From NCBI GenBank assembly GCA_035443185.1, contig DAORRV010000134.1:1-5826 (forward strand): DNA of 5,826 bases, given 5' to 3'. The notes beneath the pieces are model-generated. The model saw only the letters and a list, made by a program, of their open reading frames with translations. It searched no databases and was not told the DNA's origin. Below are positions 1-5,219 of this stretch, in pieces (position 1 is the stretch's first letter; each line of letters opens with the position of its first letter). The stretch is from UBA2330 sp035443185. Lineage in GTDB: Bacteria > Bacteroidota > Ignavibacteria > Tepidaquicellales > Tepidaquicellaceae. Both the position numbers and the translations under genes were made by a program.

Positions 1-55
1 ACCAGCGACCTCCAGTTCCCAAAACTGGCGCGATACCGGGCTACGCTACGCTCCG
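1..55 (-). tRNA. tRNA-Pro (anticodon UGG), 3' end missing at window edge
   Basis: Read on the minus strand, this is the first three-quarters of a proline tRNA. The acceptor 5' strand CGGAGCG occupies 55-49, followed by T8 and A9. A 3-bp D stem pairs GCG (46-44) with CGC (32-30) around a loop containing a GG pair. The anticodon stem CCAGT (28-24) pairs perfectly with ACTGG (16-12) and encloses the seven-base loop TTTGGGA (23-17). Loop positions 3-5 are TGG, which gives anticodon UGG and proline. A five-base variable loop (11-7) and the 5' half of the T stem, GCTGG (6-2), follow, and T54 is the last base visible. The rest of the T arm, the acceptor 3' strand and any encoded CCA lie outside the window. 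The initial C is usual for bacterial tRNA-Pro. The isotype call rests on a complete anticodon arm and is firm. Confidence 0.93.
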
Positions 56-57
56 AT

Positions 58-79
58 AAAAACGGTTAAAACCGTTTTT
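58..79. repeat. Perfect inverted repeat (terminator-like hairpin) 2 bp from tRNA 5' end
   Basis: AAAAACGGTT (58-67) and AACCGTTTTT (70-79) are perfect reverse complements separated by AA. The realistic RNA hairpin is an eight-pair stem with a TTAAAA loop. It has an A tract on one side and a T tract on the other, so it resembles a bidirectional intrinsic terminator. Only two bases separate it from the mature 5' end of the minus-strand tRNA. A terminator there would cut off any tRNA promoter lying further upstream. It may instead be a leader hairpin removed by RNase P, or it may stop rightward transcription coming through the tRNA. The structure is certain and its role is not. Confidence 0.6.
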
Positions 80-125
80 CTAATTACAAGCGTGTAAGTT
101 AAGCATAATAAAAAATTTATTCAAA

Positions 126-141
126 CCCTTTTATTTTCTGA
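126..141 (+). repeat. 16-bp direct repeat, copy 1
   Basis: CCCTTTTATTTTCTGA occurs exactly here and again at 264-279, 138 bp apart in the same orientation. The flanks do not align well, so the shared block is short and sharply bounded. Neither copy sits at the tRNA 3' end, which argues against an integrase attachment site. It may be a remnant of a local duplication or part of a dispersed intergenic repeat. Confidence 0.55.
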
Positions 142-263
142 TTTTGCATTATAAAAATCTTAAATTACTTTTACGAAACAGTATATTATTTGCTTCTATA
201 TTCAGGTTCTATTTGAAGTTGGTCACGTTTGCTACTTTCACTAAAACAACAACAGCAATTAAC

Positions 264-279
264 CCCTTTTATTTTCTGA
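264..279 (+). repeat. 16-bp direct repeat, copy 2
   Basis: This is the second exact copy of the 16-mer at 126-141. It lies 17 bp before the terminator stem at 297-329. No coding function is visible. Confidence 0.55.
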
Positions 280-296
280 ATCTATTTTTAAATAAT

Positions 297-329
297 AAAA
301 AAAGCGGACTCATTTCGATCCGCTTTTTT
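297..329 (-). terminator. Intrinsic terminator of the dockerin-like gene (bidirectional form)
   Basis: The core stem GCGGA (304-308) pairs with TCCGC (319-323). It is extended by an A tract (297-303) facing a T tract (324-329), around a ten-base loop. On the minus strand the stem is followed by seven T residues and then ATTATT, a good U tract. The structure begins 53 bp after the stop codon of the leftward gene at 383, exactly where its transcript should end. The A/T flanks make it symmetrical, so it could also stop rightward transcripts. It should protect the tRNA region from read-through. Confidence 0.85.
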
Positions 330-382
330 CTAAAAAAAAATTAAAAGAACACATTAATTCATTTCAAAATAAAAGTTTTTGT

Positions 383-1534
383 TTAAGGCTGTATTTCTAT
401 TGCAAACTGGAACACGTTATTATCACATAAAGCATAATCTGATATATCTACAAATTCCTCCCAGTTTAGATCGGTAATAACATAATCTCCAAATACAAAA
501 TTAAAGGAATCATTGTCTATGGCTGCCATATCGGTGATATCTACGAATTCATCTTCATTTATATCGCCTGTGAGGTATGTAGCTTTTCCTGTTACAAGTT
601 TCATATTATTCGCATAAGCTTTATTAACTCCCGTTGTAAAATCATAAGGAGTTAAACCTGCAGGCAGTAATTCTCCACCTCCTTTGCTCCAGGTATTGAT
701 TGAATTTCGGTGATCGACTACAATGTAATAGGATTCAGAATCATCGGCAAAAAAGAAGTCTATCGATTTTTTACCAAGAGTGTCCAAATACACAACTGCT
801 GTTTCTATAACATTATATGGCGATGTAGCTGATCTCAGATTTACGGTTACCGTATCTCTGTCACGGAAATTAACATGACCTTCTACAAGTGCAGTTAGAT
901 TTAAAGTTGACGGGAAATTGTCATTCTTAATAGATATACCGTCTAACCTTAAATCACCGAAAAGACCTGCCACTTCTATATGCCGAAATGCTATATAGAT
1001 TGGAGTTCCGACATAATCTTCAAGACTAACAGCTCTTCTGTAATATGTATTCGGAGTCAAAAGTCCGAGTGTAATATTTACAGGCAAGACAAAATCCAGA
1101 AAGTTTGCAACTACGTTTCCGGTAGTTGATACTTTCACTTCAAGTCTTCCCAGAGCTGTAATAAGATAATTTGAACTGACATAAAATATCAGTGAATCAC
1201 CGCTTACAGGCGTGTACTGACTTGACATCATCCAGTTATCCCCGAGCAAAGTTCCGGGAGATTCAGCACACCCGGGCGAGGTAAGATAAGAAGAAGTTGC
1301 TCTTGCCCAGGAACCGCTTCCTAAAAGTCCGGAAACATGAACTGTAGTCCATCCTGCAGGCGGAAAAGCTACCGGTGTAAAACTTTGTGTACTGTGAATG
1401 TTTGACATCGTTTTGACCGGCAAGCAAAATAACATCAGAATTAAAATAGATTTCAAATAATTTGAAATCTGAAATTTTGTTAAAAACCCCAAAACAGGAT
1501 TTTCCGAAATTTTAATTAAGTTTAAAATTTTCAT
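383..1534 (-). CDS. Exported protein with choice-of-anchor-J-like domain and C-terminal dockerin-like tandem calcium loops
   Basis: This 383-residue protein is probably extracellular. The N-terminus has an unusually long polar stretch (1-28), then a hydrophobic core SILILMLFCLPV (29-40) and a likely signal peptidase I site near residues 43-49. No lipobox is evident. Residues about 56-203 (FPPAGWTTV, a GDNW motif at 98-101, LEVKVSTTGN at 131-140, LRLDGISI at 195-202) resemble the choice-of-anchor J / cleaved-adhesin beta-sandwich. Residues about 210-320 form a second beta-rich module with DTVTVNLRSATSPY and YYIVVDHRNSINTWS, a module I associate with secreted proteins of Ignavibacteria-like bacteria; its function is unknown. 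Residues 323-373 hold two dockerin-like loops, DINEDEFVDITD (324-335) and DLNWEEFVDISD (355-366), 31 residues apart. Calcium-ligand positions are mostly kept, but the usual glycine is glutamate in both loops. No T9SS sorting tail follows. The ATG start is chosen for its AAAGGA site six bases upstream; a TTG at codon 27 would give a conventional short signal peptide. No catalytic residues are recognised, so adhesion or binding is only an inference. Confidence 0.88.
   Translation of the reverse strand: MKILNLIKISENPVLGFLTKFQISNYLKSILILMLFCLPVKTMSNIHSTQSFTPVAFPPAGWTTVHVSGLLGSGSWARATSSYLTSPGCAESPGTLLGDNWMMSSQYTPVSGDSLIFYVSSNYLITALGRLEVKVSTTGNVVANFLDFVLPVNITLGLLTPNTYYRRAVSLEDYVGTPIYIAFRHIEVAGLFGDLRLDGISIKNDNFPSTLNLTALVEGHVNFRDRDTVTVNLRSATSPYNVIETAVVYLDTLGKKSIDFFFADDSESYYIVVDHRNSINTWSKGGGELLPAGLTPYDFTTGVNKAYANNMKLVTGKATYLTGDINEDEFVDITDMAAIDNDSFNFVFGDYVITDLNWEEFVDISDYALCDNNVFQFAIEIQP
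1448..1470. repeat. Perfect 10-bp inverted repeat inside the signal-peptide coding region
   Basis: AGATTTCAAA (1448-1457) and TTTGAAATCT (1461-1470) are perfect reverse complements around a TAA loop. On the coding strand the hairpin covers bases 65-87 of the reading frame, about codons 22-29, just before the hydrophobic core of the signal peptide. It also spans the alternative TTG start at codon 27. It could fold in the mRNA and affect early translation, or be an operator-like palindrome, or be incidental in AT-rich DNA. Confidence 0.6.
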
Positions 1535-1540
1535 AGTTTA

Positions 1541-1546
1541 TCCTTT
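1541..1546 (-). promoter_or_regulatory. Shine-Dalgarno site of the dockerin-like gene
   Basis: On the minus strand AAAGGA ends six bases before the ATG at 1534-1532. Spacing and sequence are near ideal, and this is the main reason to prefer this start over the in-frame TTG at codon 27. The propeller gene in the same window lacks a comparable site. Confidence 0.7.
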
Positions 1547-1574
1547 TTTTTTAATTAATAAAAATTTTTTTAAA

Positions 1575-1602
1575 TTATTACAATAACCTGACATTCAGAC
1601 AA
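1575..1602 (-). promoter_or_regulatory. Weak sigma-70-like promoter candidate for the dockerin-like gene
   Basis: On the minus strand TTGTCT (1602-1597) is followed, after a 16-bp spacer, by TAATAA (1580-1575). This would place the transcript start roughly 30 bases upstream of the start codon, before the Shine-Dalgarno site. Both hexamers are imperfect, and in such AT-rich DNA similar matches occur by chance. No clear Bacteroidota-type TAnnTTTG element was found in its place. Confidence 0.3.
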
Positions 1603-1868
1603 GTATTAATTCATTTTTGAACTAAAACATGTAAAAAATGTGATAAAACAAGAGTTTTTTCATAAGCTAATATTTAATTAATGATTAATTATAAATCAAC
1701 TTTACAAAAGTACCTTTGGGGTATCGGCAACTAATTTTGGAGTTATAACTTAGAAGTTTGCAGATAATACATATCTGAAAGATGAATGTTTTGAATAGTA
1801 TTAAATGTTAAAACTTTTAAAGAAAATATTAAAAAGTTTAGTAAGGTGTATTTTCATATTTTTAATTT

Positions 1869-1909
1869 AATTGGTTTTTAAATTTTTTATAATTTTTTAA
1901 AAAACAATT
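1869..1909. repeat. 14-bp A/T-rich inverted repeat with one mismatch
   Basis: AATTGGTTTTTAAA (1869-1882) pairs with TTTAAAAAACAATT (1896-1909). The single mismatch is G1874 opposite A1904, and the loop is 13 bases of A and T. The arms contain a single G-C pair, so RNA folding would be weak. It lies over 300 bp upstream of the dockerin-like gene and over 600 bp downstream of the propeller gene. It may be a DNA-level palindrome or simply a product of base composition. Confidence 0.45.
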
Positions 1910-2226
1910 TATAAATCTTTTTTGATCTAAAACTCGGGGAAAGTTTTTAATCTTTTTTGAAACGTTCATCAATTTAATCTGAACTTAATTTTAAATATAA
2001 AAATTGTCAAGACCTTTTTTATGCACCTTTAAAAAAGCGAATGTTTTTTGAAGAAAAAACTTCAGTGGGTTTATTTGAAAATGGATTCTTGTTATTATTT
2101 TTATGAAATCAATTAGTAGTTATGAAGGTGATAAATTCAATGTGAAACTTTTTACACTTAAGAAGTAAATTTTTAATTTAATTTGTCGTGAGTATGAGAT
2201 AGATTTGGAATTTTGACAAATCACAT

Positions 2227-2283
2227 TTTCCAATGTCAGATTTACGTTTGTTGTTGATTACGTTCGCTGTGCTGTCTTAAGAC
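2227..2283. repeat. Diverged 57-bp direct repeat, copy 1
   Basis: This block aligns without gaps to 2346-2402, matching at 46 of 57 positions by my count. The shared parts are TTTCCAAT at the left, an exact CGTTTGTTGTTG in the middle, TTCGCT-like sequence, and TCTTAAGAC at the right. This copy ends in the perfect palindrome GTCTTAAGAC. Read on the minus strand in one frame, both copies encode NNKRK followed by two variable residues and IG, though neither is a convincing gene. It may be a member of a dispersed intergenic repeat family or the relic of a duplicated coding segment. Confidence 0.6.
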
Positions 2284-2345
2284 GTGAAAAGCATTCTGAA
2301 ACAGATTTGGCAGAACGGGCATTCATTTCACATACTTACTCAAAG

Positions 2346-2402
2346 TTTCCAATCTCAATTTTCCGTTTGTTGTTGTTCATGCTCGCTTCGCTCTCTTAAG
2401 AC
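2346..2402. repeat. Diverged 57-bp direct repeat, copy 2
   Basis: This copy starts 119 bp after the start of copy 1. It carries GCTCGCTTCGCTCT where copy 1 has the related GTTCGCTGTGCTGT, and it ends in CTCTTAAGAC. The 62 bp between the copies are not repeated elsewhere in the window as far as I can see. On the minus strand this copy contains a 14-codon frame starting at an ATG (MNNNKRKIEIGNFE) with no ribosome binding site. Confidence 0.6.
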
Positions 2403-2494
2403 CAACTTCGGCGAAAAAAATTAAACTAAGTCTATAGTTATTCATTATTGCGGAAAAATTTTTGAAACAGTATTCGTCCTTCTGTAAAATCAAA

Positions 2495-2522
2495 ATTCTA
2501 ACTCGTAACTCGTAATTTGAAA
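2495..2522. repeat. Short heptamer array just after the propeller stop codon
   Basis: Read on the plus strand, two exact CTCGTAA units (2502-2508, 2509-2515) are flanked by the degenerate units ATTCTAA (2495-2501) and TTTGAAA (2516-2522). The array begins six bases beyond the stop codon of the propeller gene. It is enclosed by a nine-base inverted repeat, TAAAATCAA (2485-2493) and TTGATTTTA (2523-2531), whose right arm overlaps the stop codon. The same heptamer recurs inside the gene at 2712-2746. Confidence 0.55.
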
Positions 2523-2528
2523 TTGATT

Positions 2529-5219
2529 TTATTTTATCAAAGCCATTCGTCTTGTCTCAACAAAATCCCCAGCATCTAATCTGTAATAATAAACCCCGCT
2601 TGGAAAATTATTTCCGTCGAAAGTGACTGAGTAACTGCCGGCGTTTTGATTTTCATTTACCAGAGTCAAAACTTCATTTCCCAAAATATCAAACACCTTC
2701 AGATTTACCAACTCGACACCTGTAACTTGTAACTCGTAATTGATAACTGTTTTTGGGTTGAATGGATTTGGAAAATTCTGTGACAGCTTATATCCTGAAA
2801 TTTGTGATTGATTATTTTGTGAAATACCTACGGGAGTTTCCATTAATTTTCTTTCGTAAATTCCATTACCGTGAGTGGTCGCGCGGAGTTTTCTGTTTGA
2901 ATAAACTATCGTCAGATCGAATACGAGAGTGTAAGGCATTCCTGAACTGTATTCATTCCAGTTCACGCCGCCGTTTGTAGTGACATAAACTCCAAGGTCA
3001 TTTCCGGCATAAATATTCTGATTGTAAACAGGATCAGCTATTATGGATTGATGCGGCACATTAGGAAGTGTTCCGGAAATGTCCTGCCATGTACTTCCCG
3101 CATTCACCGATCTATAAATATGACCCGAATTATATCCGCCGAGTGTCAGATAAACTTCCGAAGAATTATTTGGATTTATTGTAATATCAGTTACATATCT
3201 GTTAGGAATATTTGTAGAAATATTCGTCCAGTTCAGACCGCCATTAAAAGATCTGAAGACAGTACCGTTTACAAGTCCGCAGTATAAAGTATCTGTGCCG
3301 GTTTGTGAAACGGCAAGTGATAAAATCTTTTCATTATTAAAAACTGAAGTCCCGTAAGGTCCCTGCCAGTTGCCGCCGCCTGTAGTGGATTTATAAATGG
3401 ACTTTCCTCCGACATACATTATCTGAGGATTTGAAACACATGAGATAAACGGAGTTACAAAGCAATAATTATTTCCGTTGCCGCTACCCGGAGGTGAAAT
3501 GCCTAACCAGTTCAGTCCGCGGTCAGTTGATTTGTACATGCTTCCATAAGTGTATTCCGTATAACAGATATTGTCATTTTGTGAATTTATCGCGCAGCTC
3601 ATTCCATCTCCGAAAAATGTCTTATACCACGCATTATTTCCCTGATAGAATGTCGAACGGTTATCCTGTAATCCACCGAGACAGAATACAGAATCCTGAT
3701 ATGAATTTGCAAAGCTTGCATAGAATTGAGTAGTCACAAGACCACCGTTACATGAAAAAAATGTTTCTCCGAAATTATTTGATCTGTATAAACCCCCGTC
3801 TGCAGCGATATAAACTTTATTATTATCTTTCGGATTTGATGCAAAAAAATGAACATCTGCATGAACGAAATTGTCAGGACCTTCCGGTTCACCCGGCGGG
3901 GTAGCACCTTCCACCCAAGCACTCCAGTCGGATTTTGTATTAAACGAAGATCCTCCGTTGACAGATTTTTCCACGTCTATAGTACCAACGAGCATAGTAT
4001 TGGGATCATCAGGTTTTACAATATGACCATTATTATACCAGCCCTGTGAGCCGATAGGAATGGTCGTACTAAGCTGAGTCCAGTTCAGCCCTGCGTTTGT
4101 ACTTTTAAAATATCCGACATAAGAAAAATCATTTGAAATACTTGCATATACAAAGTTTTGATTTCCTTTGTAAAGTTCAAGAGTCGTCTTTCCAGTCCAT
4201 GATTCAGGTAGTCCGCCGATAAGTTTTATCCATGTGGAACCGCTGTTAGTAGATTTGTAAATTCCTTTATTTGTCTGAGGTACATTGTTTGTGAGATTGC
4301 CGATAGATGCATAAATTACAGAAGTATCTGAATTATTCAGCTCAAGATCCATTACCATTGGATAATCTAAAACCTGCGTCCAGGTGGTTCCGGCGTTTAC
4401 AGATTTATAGATTCCTTCACTTGTACCTGCGTATAGTATATTAGAATTTTTATTGTTGATCAAAACTTTCCAGACACCTCTTTCATTATTGTAAGTCCAG
4501 TCGAGAGATTTTGTCCATGTAATTCCGCCGTCAGTAGTTTTCAGAATTCCAATTCCGTACATACCTCTTGTCACTCTGACGTCGAGACCATTTTTTGAAA
4601 ACATATATCCGTAATTTTCACCTGTGCCGATATACATTACATTTGGATTTGCGGAATCAATTGCAATCGCACCAATGGCAGATGACGGAAAGCCGGTGTT
4701 TACAAGGGTCCAGGCAGTTGCACCTGTTCCGCCGGTGGTTGATTTCCAGAGTCCTCCGGAGGCTGTTCCGAGGAAAACGACATTCGTATCAACAGGATGA
4801 ATTGCAATGCTGACAGCTCTTCCGCCGATGTTATTGGGTCCGAGTGACGTCCATTGATCGTTACCGTCATTGTTATTAACCTCTTGTAAATTTTCTTTTG
4901 AGTATTCAAATGCCTCATAATATTTATCATGCGGAATGTCTTTTTCCGGATAAGCTCTGATCTGTGATATCCACTGCATAGATTCCATTGCACCTGAGAC
5001 ATTTACTTTTTTTTCTTTAGAATAATTATCTTTTGAATTATCTGAATTATCTGAATTATCTGAATTATCTGAATTTTCCAAAAAGCCGGTAGATTTTTTC
5101 TTGTTGGAATTTATATTTTCCAGCGGTTCAGTTTTTGTTTTGTCAATTAAGAGAGACAGCAGGTAAGTCAATCCGGCAAATACAGCAATTGCCAGAAGAA
5201 GGATTAATTTGGATTTCAT
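2529..5219 (-). CDS. Secreted multi-Asp-box (BNR/sortilin-like) beta-propeller protein with T9SS type A sorting domain
   Basis: This 896-residue protein is predicted to be exported and then passed through the outer membrane by the type IX secretion system. Residues 5-24 are a hydrophobic signal segment after MKSK. A polar linker with an SDN repeat (49-62) follows. The propeller region starts near 123 with WTSLGPNNIGGRAVSIAIHP and GTASGGLWKS, the typical opening of BNR/VPS10-like propellers. Asp-box motifs appear near 159-170, 227-235, 272-280, 322-330, 372-380, 418-426, 479-487, 563-571, 610-618, 656-664, 703-711 and 746-754. Most are 43-50 residues apart, consistent with two stacked propellers. 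The interval 426-571 is longer, its first two boxes end in F instead of W, and it contains GGLQDN (515-520) and FGDGM. The C-terminal sorting domain runs from about 812 to the end: NFPNPFNP (815-822), LKVFDILGNEV (840-850), GVYYYRL (875-881), RRMALIK. Related folds include glycoside hydrolases and sortilin, but I cannot assign catalytic residues. The start is fixed by the signal peptide although no Shine-Dalgarno site is present. Confidence 0.93.
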   Translation of the reverse strand: MKSKLILLLAIAVFAGLTYLLSLLIDKTKTEPLENINSNKKKSTGFLENSDNSDNSDNSDNSKDNYSKEKKVNVSGAMESMQWISQIRAYPEKDIPHDKYYEAFEYSKENLQEVNNNDGNDQWTSLGPNNIGGRAVSIAIHPVDTNVVFLGTASGGLWKSTTGGTGATAWTLVNTGFPSSAIGAIAIDSANPNVMYIGTGENYGYMFSKNGLDVRVTRGMYGIGILKTTDGGITWTKSLDWTYNNERGVWKVLINNKNSNILYAGTSEGIYKSVNAGTTWTQVLDYPMVMDLELNNSDTSVIYASIGNLTNNVPQTNKGIYKSTNSGSTWIKLIGGLPESWTGKTTLELYKGNQNFVYASISNDFSYVGYFKSTNAGLNWTQLSTTIPIGSQGWYNNGHIVKPDDPNTMLVGTIDVEKSVNGGSSFNTKSDWSAWVEGATPPGEPEGPDNFVHADVHFFASNPKDNNKVYIAADGGLYRSNNFGETFFSCNGGLVTTQFYASFANSYQDSVFCLGGLQDNRSTFYQGNNAWYKTFFGDGMSCAINSQNDNICYTEYTYGSMYKSTDRGLNWLGISPPGSGNGNNYCFVTPFISCVSNPQIMYVGGKSIYKSTTGGGNWQGPYGTSVFNNEKILSLAVSQTGTDTLYCGLVNGTVFRSFNGGLNWTNISTNIPNRYVTDITINPNNSSEVYLTLGGYNSGHIYRSVNAGSTWQDISGTLPNVPHQSIIADPVYNQNIYAGNDLGVYVTTNGGVNWNEYSSGMPYTLVFDLTIVYSNRKLRATTHGNGIYERKLMETPVGISQNNQSQISGYKLSQNFPNPFNPKTVINYELQVTGVELVNLKVFDILGNEVLTLVNENQNAGSYSVTFDGNNFPSGVYYYRLDAGDFVETRRMALIK
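2712..2746. repeat. Degenerate heptamer array inside the T9SS sorting-domain coding region
   Basis: Five consecutive seven-base units, CTCGACA, CCTGTAA, CTTGTAA, CTCGTAA and TTGATAA, lie within the propeller gene. They encode the segment from VINYEL through VTGVEL to V of the sorting domain. Positions 2724-2741 match 2500-2517, just after the stop codon, at 17 of 18 bases. This segment seems about two residues longer than the usual strand-turn region before LKVFD. Confidence 0.55.
5032..5076. repeat. In-frame 9-bp tandem repeat encoding an SDN linker
   Basis: Three exact TCTGAATTA units (5041-5067) are flanked by one-mismatch units TTTGAATTA (5032-5040) and TCTGAATTT (5068-5076). On the coding strand this spells NSD repeats at residues 49-62 of the propeller protein, between the signal peptide and the propeller. 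The unit is a multiple of three, so slippage would lengthen or shorten the linker without breaking the frame. Confidence 0.85.

Larger units (their letters stand above)
56..382. other. Non-coding AT-rich spacer between tRNA-Pro and the dockerin-like gene
   Basis: I see no convincing gene here. The spacer holds the hairpin at 58-79, a 16-bp direct repeat and the terminator at 297-329. A promoter for the leftward tRNA should lie here. The best candidate on the minus strand is TTGAAT (about 124-119), then 17 bp, then TAACTT (about 101-96), which is only a weak match to the sigma-70 consensus. A possible 66-codon plus-strand frame from 144 runs through the terminator stem, has no ribosome binding site and is made of low-complexity residues, so I do not treat it as a gene. 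Confidence 0.5.
1535..2528. other. 994-bp intergenic region without a gene
   Basis: No reading frame here has a credible length, start and ribosome binding site. From 1535 to about 2200 the DNA is very AT-rich and contains the upstream signals of the dockerin-like gene and a long A/T inverted repeat. From about 2220 to 2420 the composition is less AT-rich and holds two diverged 57-bp repeats. The last part contains a heptamer array just after the propeller stop codon. I found no convincing GC-rich terminator for the propeller gene. A 21-codon plus-strand frame at 2103-2168 has no ribosome binding site. The length of the spacer suggests that the flanking genes are transcribed separately. Confidence 0.6.

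Noticed and set aside
1..141. tRNA-associated attachment site of an integrated element
   Set aside because: The direct repeat does not match the tRNA, the tRNA 3' end is outside the window, and no integrase gene is present.
144..344. 66-codon plus-strand reading frame
   Set aside because: It runs through the terminator at 297-329, has no ribosome binding site, and its composition is that of translated AT-rich spacer.
2043..2060. Hairpin GTTTTTT-GAAG-AAAAAAC as a possible terminator
   Set aside because: Its stem is nearly all A-T and no T tract follows on either strand; it is also almost 500 bp from the propeller stop codon.
2103..2168. 21-codon plus-strand frame (MKSISSYEGDKFNVKLFTLKK)
   Set aside because: No Shine-Dalgarno site is visible upstream and a frame this short is expected by chance.
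2762..5002. Several plus- and minus-strand frames of 60-100 codons overlapping the propeller gene
   Set aside because: They lie wholly inside the 896-residue gene in other frames. The propeller frame carries the recognisable repeats and signals, so these are shadows.
5032..5076. Tandem 9-bp repeat as a CRISPR array
   Set aside because: The units are contiguous with no spacers, are far too short, and lie in frame within a coding sequence.
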